The position numbers and the translations under genes were made by a program. The notes below the pieces were generated by a model. The model did no database searches and was not told where the DNA came from. It saw only the letters and a program-made list of their open reading frames with translations. This document shows, piece by piece, positions 14,001-28,800 of a DNA stretch of 64,000 nucleotides. This DNA comes from Tachypleus tridentatus (taxonomy: Eukaryota; Arthropoda; Merostomata; Xiphosura; Limulidae), in the NCBI RefSeq assembly GCF_004210375.1, contig NC_134825.1, forward strand, positions 75,941,558 through 76,005,557. Reading direction: 5' to 3'. How positions within the stretch are numbered: the stretch's first letter is position 1; each line of letters begins with the position of its first letter.

Positions 14001-17000
14001 TTACAATAAATAAAATGAAATTTAAATATCACATACTCATTGAACGAGATCTCTCATCGGTCAGTTTACAATAAATAAAATGAAATTTAAATGTCACATA
14101 CTCATTGAACGAGATCTCTCATCGGTCAGTTTACAATAAATAAAATGAAATTTAAATATCACATACTCATTGAACGAGATCTCTCATCGGTCAGTTTACA
14201 ATAAATAAAACGAAATTTAAATATCACATACTCATTGAACGAGATCTCTCATCGGTCAGTTTACAATAAATAAAACGAAATTTAAATATCACATACTCAT
14301 TGAACGAGATCTCTCATCAGTCAGTTTACAATAAATAAAATGAAATTTAAATATCACATACTCATTGAACGAGATCTCTCATCGGTCAGTTTACAATAAA
14401 TAAAATGAAATTTAAATATCACATACTCATTGAACGAGATCTCTCATCGGTCAGTTTACAATAAATAAAATGAAATTTAAATATCACATACTCATTGAAC
14501 GAGATCTCTCATCGGTCAGTTTACAATAAATAAAATGAAATTTAAATGTCACATACTCATTGAACGAGATCTCTCATCGGTCAGTTTACAATAAATAAAA
14601 TGAAATTTAAATGTCACATACTCATTGAACGAGATCTCTCATCGGTCAGTTTACAATAAATAAAATGAAATTTAAATATCACATACTCATTGAACGAGAT
14701 CTCTCATCGGTCAGTTTACAATAAATAAAATGAAATTTAAATATCACATACTCATTGAACGAGATCTCTCATCGGTCAGTTTACAATAAATAAAATGAAA
14801 TTTAAATATCACATACTCATTGAACGAGATCTCTCATCGGTCAGTTTACAATAAATAAAATGAAATTTAAATATCACATACTCATTGAACGAGATCTCTC
14901 ATCAGTCAGTTTACAATAAATAAAATGAAATTTAAATATCACATACTCATTGAACGAGATCTCTCATCGGTCAGTTTACAATAAATAAAATGAAATTTAA
15001 ATATCACATACTCATTGAACGAGATCTCTCATCGGTCAGTTTACAATAAATAAAATGAAATTTAAATATCACATACTCATTGAACGAGATCTCTCATCGG
15101 TCAGTTTACAATAAATAAAATGAAATTTAAATATCACATACTCATTGAACGAGATCTCTCATCGGTCAGTTTACAATAAATAAAATGAAATTTAAATATC
15201 ACATACTCATTGAACGAGATCTCTCATCGGTCAGTTTACAATAAATAAAATGAAATTTAAATATCACATACTCATTGAACGAGATCTCTCATCGGTCAGT
15301 TTACAATAAATAAAATGAAATTTAAATATCACATACTCATTGAACGAGATCTCTCATCGGTCAGTTTACAAAATAAAATGAAATTTAAAATCACATACTC
15401 ATTGAACGAATTCTCATCGGTCAGTTTACAATAAATAAAATGAAATTTAAATGTCACATACTCATTGAACGAGATCTCTCATCGGTCAGTTTACAATAAA
15501 TAAAATGAAATTTAAATATCACATACTCATTGAACGAGATCTCTCATCGGTCAGTTTACAATAAATAAAATGAAATTTAAATATCACATACTCATTGAAC
15601 GAGATCTCTCATCGGTCAGTTTACAATAAATAAAATGAAATTTAAATATCACATACTCATTGAACGAGATCTCTCATCGGTCAGTTTACAATAAATAAAA
15701 TGAAATTTAAATATCACATACTCATTGAACGAGATCTCTCATCGGTCAGTTTACAATAAATAAAATGAAATTTAAATATCACATACTCATTGAACGAGAT
15801 CTCTCATCAGTCAGTTTACAATAAATAAAATGAAATTTAAATGTCACATACTCATTGAACGAGATCTCTCATCGGTCAGTTTACAATAAATAAAATGAAA
15901 TTTAAATGTCACATACTCATTGAACGAGATCTCTCATCGGTCAGTTTACAATAAATAAAATGAAATTTAAATGTCACATACTCATTGAACGAGATCTCTC
16001 ATCGGTCAGTTTACAATAAATAAAATGAAATTTAAATATCACATACTCATTGAACGAGATCTCTCATCGGTCAGTTTACAATAAATAAAATGAAATTTAA
16101 ATATCACATACTCATTGAACGAGATCTCTCATCGGTCAGTTTACAATAAATACAATAAATTTAAAATGAAATTTAAATACAACATACTCATTGAACGAGA
16201 TCTCTCATCGGTCAGTTTACAATAAATAAAATGAAATTTAAATATCACATACTCATTGAACGAGATCTCTCATCGGTCAGTTTACAATAAATAAAATGAA
16301 ATTTAAATATCACATACTCATTGAACGAGATCTCTCATCGGTCAGTTTACAATAAATAAAATGAAATTTAAATGTCACATACTCATTGAACGAGATCTCT
16401 CATCGGTCAGTTTACAATAAATAAAATGAAATTTAAATATCACATACTCATTGAACGAGATCTCTCATCGGTCAGTTTACAATAAATAAAATGAAATTTA
16501 AATATCACATACTCATTGAACGAGATCTCTCATCGGTCAGTTTACAATAAATAAAATGAAATTTAAATATCACATACTCATTGAACGAGATCTCTCATAC
16601 GTCAGTTTACAATAAATAAAATGAAATTTAAATATCACATACTCATTGAACGAGATCTCTCATCGGTCAGTTTACAATAAATAAAATGAAATTTAAATAT
16701 CACATACTCATTGAACGAGATCTCTCATCGGTCAGTTTACAATAAATAAAATGAAATTTAAATGTCACATACTCATTGAACGAGATCTCTCATCGGTCAG
16801 TTTACAATAAATAAAATGAAATTTAAATATCACATACTCATTGAACGAGATCTCTCATCGGTCAGTTTACAATAAATAAAATGAAATTTAAATATCACAT
16901 ACTCATTGAACGAGATCTCTCATCGGTCAGTTTACAATAAATAAAATGAAATTTAAATGTCATATACTCATTGAACGAGATCTCTCATTCGTCAGTTAAC

Positions 17001-20000
17001 AATAAATAAAAATGAAATTTAAATATCACATACTCATTGAACGAGATCTCTCATCGGTCAGTTTACAATAAATAAAATGAAATTTAAATATCACATACTC
17101 ATTGAACGAGATCTCTCATCGGTCAGTTTACAATAAATAAAATGAAATTTAAATATCACATACTCATTGAACGAGATCTCTCATCGTCAGTTTACAATAA
17201 ATAAAACGAAATTTAAATATCACATACTCATTGAACGAGATCTCTCATCAGTCAGTTTACAATAAATAAAATGAAATTTAAATATCACATACTCATTGAA
17301 CGAGATCTCTCATCGGTCAGTTTACAATAAATAAAATGAAATTTAAATATCACATACTCATTGAACGAGATCTCTCATCGGTCAGTTTACAATAAATAAA
17401 ATGAAATTTAAATGTCACATACTCATTGAACGAGATCTCTCATCGGTCAGTTTACAATAAATAAAATGAAATTTAAATATCACATACTCATTGAACGAGA
17501 TCTCTCATCGGTCAGTTTACAATAAATAAAATGAAATTTAAATATCACATACTCATTGAACGAGATCTCTCATCGGTCAGTTTACAATAAATAAAATGAA
17601 ATTTAAATATCACATACTCATTGAACGAGATCTCTCATCGGTCAGTTTACAATAAATAAAATGAAATTTAAATATCACATACTCATTGAACGAGATCTCT
17701 CATCGGTCAGTTTACAATAAATAAAATGAAATTTAAATATCACATACTCATTGAACGAGATCTCTCATCGGTCAGTTTACAATAAATAAAATGAAATTTA
17801 AATATCACATACTCATTGAACGAGATCTCTCATCGGTCAGTTTACAATAAATAAAATGAAATTTAAATGTCACATACTCATTGAACGAGATCACTCATCA
17901 TACTCATTGAACGAGATCTCTCATCGTCAGTTTACAATAAATAAAACGAAATTTAAATATCACATACTCATTGAACGAGATCTCTCATCAGTCAGTTTAC
18001 AATAAATAAAATGAAATTTAAATATCAATTTAAATATCACATACTCATTGAACGAGATCTCTCATCAGTCAGTTTACAATAAATAAAATGAAATTTAAAT
18101 ATCACATACTCATTGAACGAGATCTCTCATCGGTCAGTTTACAATAAATAAAATGAAATTTAAATATCACATACTCATTGAACGAGATCTCTCATCGGTC
18201 AGTTTACAATAAATAAAATGAAATTTAAATATCACATACTCATTGAACGAGATCTCTCATCGGTCAGTTTACAATAAATAAAATGAAATTTAAATATCAC
18301 ATACTCATTGAACGAGATCTCTCATCATCAGTTTACAATAAATAAAATGAAATTTAAATATCACATACTCATTGAACGAGATCTCTCATCGGTCAGTTTA
18401 CAATAAATAAAATGAAATTTAAATATCACATACTCATTGAACGAGATCTCTCATCGGTCAGTTTACAATAAATAAAACGAAATTTAAATATCACATACTC
18501 ATTGAACGAGATCTCTCATCAGTCAGTTTACAATAAATAAAATGAAATTTAAATATCACATACTCATTGAACGAGATCTCTCATCGGTCAGTTTACAATA
18601 AATAAAATGAAATTTAAATATCACATACTCATTGAACGAGATCTCTCATCGGTCAGTTTACAATAAATAAAATGAAATTTAAATATCACATACTCATTGA
18701 ACGAGATCTCTCATCAGTCAGTTTACAATAAATAAAATGAAATTTAAATATCACATAAATAAAAATGAAATTTAAATGTCACATACTCATTGAACGAGAT
18801 CTCTCATTGAGTTTACAATAAATAAAATGAAATTTAAATGACATACTCATTGAACGAGATCTCTCATCGGTCAGTTTACAATAAATAAAATGAAATTTAA
18901 ATGTCACATACTCATTGAACGAGATCTCTCATCGGTCAGTTTACAATAAATAAAATGAAATTTAAATATCACATACTCATTGAACGAGATCTCTCATCGG
19001 TCAGTTTAAATCTCTCATCAATACAATCAAACACATACTCATTGAACGAGATCTCTCATCGGTCAGTTTACAATAAATAAAATGAAATTTAAATATCACA
19101 TACTCATTGAACGAGATCTCTCATCGGTCAGTTTACAATAAATAAAATGAAATTTAAATATCACATACTCATTGAACGAGATCTCTCATCGGTCAGTCAG
19201 TTTACAATAAATAAAATGAAATTTAAATATCACATACTCATTGAACGAGATCTCTCATCGGTCAGTTTACAATAAATAAAATGAAATTTAAATATCACAT
19301 ACTCATTGAACGAGATCTCTCATCGGTCAGTTTACAATAAATAAAACGAAATTTAAATATCACATACTCATTGAACGAGATCTCTCATCAGTCAGTTTAC
19401 AATAAATAAAATGAAATTTAAATATCACATACTCATTGAACGAGATCTCTCATCCGTCAGTTTACAATAAATAAAATGAAATTTAAATATCACATACTCA
19501 TTGAACGAGATCTCTCATCGGTCAGTTTACAATAAATAAAATGAAATTTAAATATCACATACTCATTGAACGAGATCTCTCATCGGTCAGTTTACAATAA
19601 ATAAAACGAAATTTAAATATCACATACTCATTGAACGAGATCTCTCATCGGTCAGTTTACAATAAATAAAATGAAATTTAAATAAAATGAAATCACATAC
19701 TCATTGAACGAGATCTCTCATCGGTCAGTTTACAATAAATAAAATGAAATTTAAATATCACATACTCATTGAACGAGATCTCTCATCGGTCAGTTTACAA
19801 TAAATAAAATGAAATTTAAATATCACATACTCATTGAACGAGATCTCTCATCGGTCAGTTTACAATAAATAAAATGAAATTTAAATATCACATACTCATT
19901 GAACGAGATCTCTCATCGGTCAGTTTACAATAAATAAAATGAAATTTAAATATCACATACTCATTGAACGAGATCTCTCATCGGTCAGTTTACAATAAAT

Positions 20001-23000
20001 AAAACGAAATTTAAATATCACATACTCATTGAACGAGATCTCTCATCGGTCAGTTTACAATAAATAAAATGAAATTTAAATATCACATACTCATTGAACG
20101 AGATCTCTCATCGGTCAGTTTACAATAAATAAAACGAAATTTAAATATCACATACTCATTGAACGAGATCTCTCATCAGTCAGTTTACAATAAATAAAAT
20201 GAAATTTAAATATCACATACTCATTGAACGAGATCTCTCATCGGTCAGTTTACAATAAATAAAATGAAATTTAAATATCACATACTCATTGAACGAGATC
20301 TCTCATCGGTCAGTTTACAATAAATAAAATGAAATTTAAATATCACATACTCATTGAACGAGATCTCTCATCGGTCAGTTTACAATAAATAAAATGAAAT
20401 TTAAATGTCACATACTCATTGAACGAGATCTCTCATCGGTCAGTTTACAATAAATAAAATGAAATTTAAATATCACATACTCATTGAACGAGATCTCTCA
20501 TCGGTCAGTTTACAATAAATAAAATGAAATTTAAATATCACATACTCATTGAACGAGATCTCTCATCGGTCAGTTTACAATAAATAAAATGAAATTTAAA
20601 TGTCACATACTCATTGAACGAGATCTCTCATCGGTCAGTTTACAATAAATAAAATGAAATTTAAATGTCACATACTACAATAAATAAAATGAAATTTAAA
20701 TATCACATACTCATTGAACGAGATCTCTCATCGGTCAGTTTACAATAAATAAAATGAAATTTAAATATCACATACTCATTGAACGAGATCTCTCATCGGT
20801 CAGTTTACAATAAATAAAATGAAATTTAAATATCACATACTCATTGAACGAGATCTCTCATCGGTCAGTTTACAATAAATAAAATGAAATTTAAATATCA
20901 CATACTCATTGAACGAGATCTCTCATCGGTCAGTTTACAATAAATAAAATGAAATTTAAATGTCACATACTCATTGAACGAGATCTCTCATCGGTCAGTT
21001 TACAATAAATAAAATGAAATTTAAATGTCACATACTCATTGAACGAGATCTCTCATCGGTCAGTTTACAATAAATAAAATGAAATTTAAATATCACATAC
21101 TCATTGAACGAGATCTCTCATCGGTCAGTTTACAATAAATAAAATGAAATTTAAATATCACATACTCATTGAACGAGATCTCTCATCGGTCAGTTTACAA
21201 TAAATAAAATGAAATTTAAATATCACATACTCATTGAACGAGATCTCTCATCGGTCAGTTTACAATAAATAAAATGAAATTTAAATGTCACATACTCATT
21301 GAACGAGATCTCTCATCGGTCAGTTTACAATAAATAAAATGAAATTTAAATATCACATACTCATTGAACGAGATCTCTCATCGGTCAGTTTACAATAAAT
21401 AAAATGAAATTTAAATGTCACATACTCATTGAACGAGATCTCTCATCGGTCAGTTTACAATAAATAAAATGAAATTTAAATATCACATACTCATTGAACG
21501 AGATCTCTCATCGGTCAGTTTACAATAAATAAAACGAAATTTAAATATCACATACTCATTGAACGAGATCTCTCATCAGTCAGTTTACAATAAATAAAAT
21601 GAAATTTAAATATCACATACACATTGAACGAGATCTCTCATCGGTCAGTTTACAATAAATAAAATGAAATTTAAATATCACATACTCATTGAACGAGATC
21701 TCTCATCGGTCAGTTTACAATAAATAAAATGAAATTTAAATATCACATACTCATTGAACGAGATCTCTCATCAATCAGTTTACAATAAATAAAACGAAAT
21801 TTAAATATCACATACTCATTGAACGAGATCTCTCATCGGTCAGTCAGTTTACAAAATAAATAAATACTCATTGAACGAGATCTCTCATCGGTCAGTTTAA
21901 ATAAATCACAAATATCACATCATTGAACGAGATCTCTCATCGGTCAGTTTACAATAAATAAAATGAAATTTAAATATCACATACTCATTGAACGAGATCT
22001 CTCATCGGTCAGTTTACAATAAATAAAATGAAATTTAAATATCACATACTCATTGAACGAGATCTCTCATCGGTCAGTTTACAATAAATAAAATGAAATT
22101 TAAATGTCACATACTCATTGAACGAGATCTCTCATCGGTCAGTTTACAATAAATAAAATGAAATTTAAATGTCACATACTCATTGAACGAGATCTCTCAT
22201 CAGTCAGTTTACAATAAATAAAATGAAATTTAAATATCACATACTCATTGAACGAGATCTCTCATCGGTCAGTTTACAATAAATAAAATGAAATTTAAAT
22301 ATCACATACTCATTGAACGAGATCTCTCATCGGTCAGTTTACAATAAATAAAATGAAATTTAAATATCACATACTCATTGAACGAGATCTCTCATCGGTC
22401 AGTTTACAATAAATAAAATGAAATTTAAATATCACATACTCATTGAACGAGATCTCTCATCGGTCAGTTTACAATAAATAAAATGAAATTTAAATATCAC
22501 ATACTCATTGAACGAGATCTCTCATCAGTCAGTTTACAATAAATAAAATGAAATTTAAATATCACATACTCATTGAACGAGATCTCTCATCGGTCAGTTT
22601 ACAATAAATAAAATGAAATTTAAATATCACATACTCATTGAACGAGATCTCTCATCGGTCAGTTTACAATAAATAAAATGAAATTTAAATGTCACATACT
22701 CATTGAACGAGATCTCTCATCGGTCAGTTTACAATAAATAAAATGAAATTTAAATGTCACATACTCATTGAACGAGATCTCTCATCGGTCAGTTTACAAT
22801 AAATAAAATGAAATTTAAATGTCACATACTCATTGAACGAGATCTCTCATCGGTCAGTTTACAATAAATAAAATGAAATTTAAATATCACATACTCATTG
22901 AACGAGATCTCTCATCGGTCAGTTTACAATAAATAAAATGAAATTTAAATATCACATACTCATTGAACGAGATCTCTCATCAAGTTTACAATAAATAAAA

Positions 23001-23293
23001 TGAAATTTAAATATCACATACTCATTGAACGAGATCTCTCATCGGTCAGTTTACAATAAATAAAATGAAATTTAAATATCACATACTCATTGAACGAGAT
23101 CTCTCATCGGTCAGTTTACAATAAATAAAATGAAATTTAAATATCACATACTCATTGAACGAGATCTCTCATCGGTCAGTTTACAATAAATAAAATGAAA
23201 TTTAAATATCACATACTCATTGAACGAGATCTCTCATCGGTCAGTTTACAATAAATAAAATGAAATTTAAATATCACATACTCATTGAACGAG

Positions 23294-23460
23294 ATCTCTT
23301 ATCAGTGTGATTACAATAAATAAAATAAAATTTAAATGTCCTATACTCATTGAACGAGATCAGTTTTACAATAAATAAAATGAAATTTAAATATCACATA
23401 CTCATTGAACGAGATATCTCATCGGTTGGTTTACAAAAAATAAAAGGAAATTTAAATATC
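23294..23460. repeat. Cluster of diverged satellite monomers
   Basis: Three consecutive monomers carry many private substitutions, for example CTCTTATCAGTGTGATTACA, GATCAGTTTTACAATAAATA and GATATCTCATCGGTTGGTTT. The rest of the array is almost invariant. This patch is the most diverged in the interior of the array and may be an older remnant that escaped homogenisation, or a stretch of poor consensus sequence. Confidence 0.75.
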
Positions 23461-25144
23461 ACATACTCATTGAACGAGATCTCTCATCGGTCAGTTTACA
23501 ATAAATAAAATGAAATTTAAATATCACATACTCATTGAACGAGATCTCTCATCGGTCAGTTTACAATAAATAAAATGAAATTTAAATGTCACATACTCAT
23601 TGAACGAGATCTCTCATCGGTCAGTTTACAATAAATAAAATGAAATTTAAATATCACATACTCATTGAACGAGATCTCTCATCGGTCAGTTTACAATAAA
23701 TAAAATGAAATTTAAATATCACATACTCATTGAACGAGATCTCTCATCGGTCAGTTTACAATAAATAAAATGAAATTTAAATATCACATACTCATTGAAC
23801 GAGATCTCTCATCGGTCAGTTTACAATAAATAAAATGAAATTTAAATATCACATACTCATTGAACGAGATCTCTCATCGGTCAGTTTACAATAAATAAAA
23901 TGAAATTTAAATATCACATACTCATTGAACGAGATCTCTCATCGGTCAGTTTACAATAAATAAAATGAAATTTAAATATCACATACTCATTGAACGAGAT
24001 CTCTCATCGGTCAGTTTACAATAAATAAAATGAAATTTAAATATCACATACTCATTGAACGAGATCTCTCATCGGTCAGTTTACAATAAATAAAATGAAA
24101 TTTAAATGTCACATACTCATTGAACGAGATCTCTCATCGGTCAGTTTACAATAAATAAAATGAAATTTAAATATCACATACTCATTGAACGAGATCTCTC
24201 ATCAGTCAGTTTACAATAAATAAAATGAAATTTAAATATCACATACTCATTGAACGAGATCTCTCATCGGTCAGTTTACAATAAATAAAAAATGAAATTT
24301 AAATATCACATACTCATTGAACGAGATCTCTCATCGGTCAGTTTACAATAAATAAAATGAAATTTAAATGTCACATACTCATTGAACGAGATCTCTCATC
24401 GGTCAGTTTACAATAAATAAAATGAAATTTAAATATCACATACTCATTGAACGAGATCTCTCATCGGTCAGTTTACAATAAATAAAATGAAATTTAAATA
24501 TCACATACTCATTGAACGAGATCTCTCATCGGTCAGTTTACAATAAATAAAATGAAATTTAAATATCACATACTCATTGAACGAGATCTCTCATCGGTCA
24601 GTTTACAATAAATAAAATGAAATTTAAATATCACATACTCATTGAACGAGATCTCTCATCGGTCAGTTTACAATAAATAAAATGAAATTTAAATGTCACA
24701 TACTCATTGAACGAGATCTCTCATCGGTCAGTTTACAATAAATAAAATGAAATTTAAATATCACATACTCATTGAACGAGATCTCTCATCGGTCAGTTTA
24801 CAATAAATAAAATGAAATTTAAATATCACATACTCATTGAACGAGATCTCTCATCGGTCAGTTTACAATAAATAAAACGAAATTTAAATATCACATACTC
24901 ATTGAACGAGATCTCTCATCGGTCAGTTTACAATAAATAAAATGAAATTTAAATATCACATACTCATTGAACGAGATCTCTCATCGGTCAGTTTACAATA
25001 AATAAAACGAAATTTAAATATCACATACTCATTGAACGAGATCTCTCATCAGTCAGTTTACAATAAATAAAATGAAATTTAAATATCACATACTCATTGA
25101 ACGAGATCTCTCATCGGTCAGTTTACAATAAATAAAATGAAATT

Positions 25145-25644
25145 NNNNNNNNNNNNNNNNNNNNNNNNNNNNNNNNNNNNNNNNNNNNNNNNNNNNNNNN
25201 NNNNNNNNNNNNNNNNNNNNNNNNNNNNNNNNNNNNNNNNNNNNNNNNNNNNNNNNNNNNNNNNNNNNNNNNNNNNNNNNNNNNNNNNNNNNNNNNNNNN
25301 NNNNNNNNNNNNNNNNNNNNNNNNNNNNNNNNNNNNNNNNNNNNNNNNNNNNNNNNNNNNNNNNNNNNNNNNNNNNNNNNNNNNNNNNNNNNNNNNNNNN
25401 NNNNNNNNNNNNNNNNNNNNNNNNNNNNNNNNNNNNNNNNNNNNNNNNNNNNNNNNNNNNNNNNNNNNNNNNNNNNNNNNNNNNNNNNNNNNNNNNNNNN
25501 NNNNNNNNNNNNNNNNNNNNNNNNNNNNNNNNNNNNNNNNNNNNNNNNNNNNNNNNNNNNNNNNNNNNNNNNNNNNNNNNNNNNNNNNNNNNNNNNNNNN
25601 NNNNNNNNNNNNNNNNNNNNNNNNNNNNNNNNNNNNNNNNNNNN
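25145..25644. other. Assembly gap, exactly 500 Ns
   Basis: An unbroken run of 500 Ns separates the satellite array from unique sequence. The round length suggests a placeholder, so the true distance, the right edge of the satellite and the 5' part of the adjoining SINE are unknown. Confidence 0.99.
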
Positions 25645-25840
25645 CCTTTCAGCCGTGGGGACGTTATAATGTTTCAGTCAATCCCATTATTCGTTAGTAA
25701 AAGAGTAGCCCAAGAGTTGGCGATGGGTGGTGATGACTAGTTGCCTTTCCTTTTGCCTTACACTGCTAAATTAGGAACGGATAGCGCAGATAGCTCTCGG
25801 GTAACTTTGCGCAAAATTTAAAACAAACCAAGCCAAACCA
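25645..25840 (+). repeat. tRNA-derived SINE, family A, 5' part lost in gap
   Basis: The body and tail match the other family A copies in this window: CAGCCGTGGGGACGTTATAA, then a GTAGCCCAAGAGTTGG block, TTACACTGCTAAATTAGGAA and a tail rich in AAAC. The tRNA-like head is missing because the N gap begins upstream. Many point differences from the cleaner copies (for example 44679-44954) suggest an older insertion. Confidence 0.88.
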
Positions 25841-28800
25841 ATCCTACAGCAAAGCCACATCATGCTATCTGCTGAGGTGCTATATTTATTATTTAATTTA
25901 TATTCAATCGTATTGTTATTGTAACCTGGTGGTATTCATATTAATATGCTTGTAAAGAAGTTGTTCACGAACAAATTACTCAAAAGAACTTCCCACGACT
26001 TCCTTGGTTATAATTATTATCAGGAGTGAAATTCTCAAAAGACAAAACATAAAATAAAATAAAGACGTACTGAGTTAGGTAAAGTGTACCTGTTTGTAAA
26101 AAAGAATAATAATTACGTGTAAACATAAAAACGACAAAGCAACTCAACTAGGTACCGGTATTGGTACCTCAAAAATAAGTTTCGGTACTCAGCACCAGTG
26201 TACACCAGTAGAATTTCACCCTGACTCTCATTCTTGACCTTTGTAGTTGTTATATATAACTGTATAGGAAGGGTACACCTGTCGAGCCAGATGGCACAGA
26301 GAATGATTGGTGTGATAATATTAGTACCAGCACTACGTGTTTTGCAAAGTACATTTTACCTGTGTACTGTAAACACTTAACACTTTTTGTGTAACTATTA
26401 GAGTTAACCTGAGCAACAAAACTCTTGATAAAGTTGCACATAGACAAACTCCTGTAAAAGATATTAAATGTTTATGGAGTTTCAATAACGTGACCAATGT
26501 CCTTGTTGATATCAAAAAGCCATGTGTGTGTATATATATATAGATATATAGATGTGTGGGGGTGTTAATTTATATACACATGCATATATATATATATGTA
26601 TGTACGTATTAAGAAAATCTTCTTCTCTTTTAAGACTGTGCCATCTATAATAAATGACATTTCTTCGTTTAAAACATTCTTTCGTTTTTTGTATAAGTGC
26701 ACCTAATATGTCATAAAATCAACTTCCTTGACCTTTTGCTGTTCATTGGGATTATTTTACATTCCTGTTCATTGGGCATCGATGCAAATACATACATATA
26801 TGTACATATCGGTAACAATAATAAAACTGAGGCCATGGTAGGTTTACTTTTCAAGGGCCACAACATTCTTGACTGAAATGATTTATTAGTACATAAACTA
26901 TAAGCGATGTTAAGTGAAATTTGCAAAATATGATATTAGTTGGAACGTCTCGAGTTCGATCTAGACTCATTTATATCTTGTCATTGATACATTTTAGGAA
27001 TGGGTGCAAAACATAGTTGGTTGCTTGGGCATACCTCTTTTATCATCACTGTTTTCCACATCTTGATATGCTTAAAAATTATGTCGTAAAATAATACCAC
27101 TATGAGTCTAGCAGAACTTAGAGCAAAATATGCTACAACGTATGTCTTAAACAGTGTTGTACGAAAATATAACAAACTCCATAAAGGTATGATCTTTTTT
27201 ATTATTATTGCAAATAATTGACCAACGGATCCATAATTAGGCCCGTCAATCAGTGGGACACGCTACGCCAAGCTGATAGTTTAATCTCTATATATAACAT
27301 TTTTGTAGACCTTTAGATCGACCTATGAAAATTGATTTTATGTATAATTTCGAAAGCTTTGTTTTCCAAGCCTTTTCACATCCATTTAAAGAAAAATTAA
27401 TCAATCTGCTTTTGAATATTGATTACATCAACGTTTATTTTCAAATATTAATACAACAGTTAAACAAATTAAGATTATATTTTCTAGAGGTTTATTTATA
27501 TGACAAAAAACAAACAAACATCAAATTAGCGCTTTGCAGCTTTTAATGCATTTCGAGGTCGGATGTTGCTCAGAACATTTTGCGTCTAAACTATGAATCC
27601 AAAGATTTTTTTGGATTTTTAGAATCCAAAAATACAGTCTTTATTTTGGTACGTGTGTGCGCTTTAAGTGCGGCTATTGGTCAAACAAGAGTTGACAATG
27701 GATGCTGTTGCCTAAATGATTTCCTTCTAGTCTAGTCTATTACTTTATTATTGCTAATAACACAAATATAATACATTAATCTATTTTCAAGATGCACTTG
27801 TAGCTGATTTGATCTGTATAACTATAGAGTAAAAACAAATTTAAAAATCTTTGTATTGTATATTATCCTATAAAACCACTAACTGTCTGAGAGTCATGAC
27901 ATGTGGTATTTTCAATTTTATTGATTTCTCTAATACTAATCGAGTAGAATTTGCAAAATAATAGCAAGCTCGACATAAAATGTTTTAAAGGAGAGAATCT
28001 AAGTTATTTGATTTTGACTGAGTTATAGAAAAGAAAGAGACTGAACATTGTATAAACTGTAGTAAAACACTTTATTTTAAAACAACCCGAATTTGACTGC
28101 ATTCACGAAAGACGGTGTCTTTACTGAAGACAGGACTCTCAGAAATATCAGCATATAAAACTGTCCCAGACTGAGAAAATACAGCATTATATACACGAAA
28201 CAATAACGTCATTCTTTTCCAAGTCGTTTGCGTTACCTAAATCAATGTCGATTATTTCCAGTGAGAAATGATAGAGGATATATTTCTGAAATATCAACTG
28301 ACCTAAGCGAGAAAGAGATTAATGTCTAGTTTTGCATAGAAAGTTTGGCTTTGCAGAAATTATTCCTACGAGAATATTCTTGTGATACTACAGGTGAAGG
28401 ATCCAGAACAATAAGTAACTAAGATGAAAGGAATTTAACTACCACCTCAACCAATGTTCTACATTTACACCAACGTATGTTTGTTTATATGTATGGAAAT
28501 GTTGAAAAACGTTATATGAATTTTAGAATGTGGAAGAGCGTAGAAAACATGTCTACATAAAATTATGATATTTTATTTTACCATAGCACTTTCCATAGGT
28601 TTTCTCTAAATCCAGAACAGATAAGAGGGTTAAGACCATATCCCCAAATGATTAAAATAGAACTTAAATAATAAAATTAAATAAACTGTACACTCCTGAA
28701 TAAGCCTTTATCAATGGGTTAAAGGGTCATAAACGATTACCGCAGTCATTTGAAAATCAGACAAAACTTGTTCACTGTGACGCTGTAAAACATTGAAAAA

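Larger units (their letters stand above)
1..25144. repeat. 65-bp satellite DNA, long tandem array (about 387 copies)
   Basis: A head-to-tail array of a 65-bp monomer fills the first 25 kb. The monomer can be phased as 1-65, 66-130 and so on; it starts CAATAAATAAAATGAAATTT and ends CGGTCAGTTTA. By hand count the first monomer has 19 G/C in 65 bases. It contains two short palindromes (ATTTAAAT and GAGATCTC) and two CpG sites. Nearly all copies are identical except for three recurring transitions: ATGTCACA/ATATCACA, TCATCGGTC/TCATCAGTC and AAAATGAAA/AAAACGAAA. A few monomers are truncated or rearranged. No open reading frame is conserved, because 65 is not a multiple of three. The array continues past the left edge and ends in an assembly gap, so its real size is unknown. 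A centromeric or heterochromatic role is possible but only inferred from size and homogeneity. Confidence 0.98.

Noticed and set aside
1-25144. Regular short repeats reminiscent of a CRISPR array
   Set aside because: The units are contiguous with no variable spacers, the period is 65 bp throughout, and the setting is clearly eukaryotic.
25137-25697. 186-residue frame starting in the satellite
   Set aside because: Almost all of it is the N gap; the end is a SINE.
27325-27546. 73-residue AT-rich frame
   Set aside because: No domain, low-complexity composition and no splice or promoter support.
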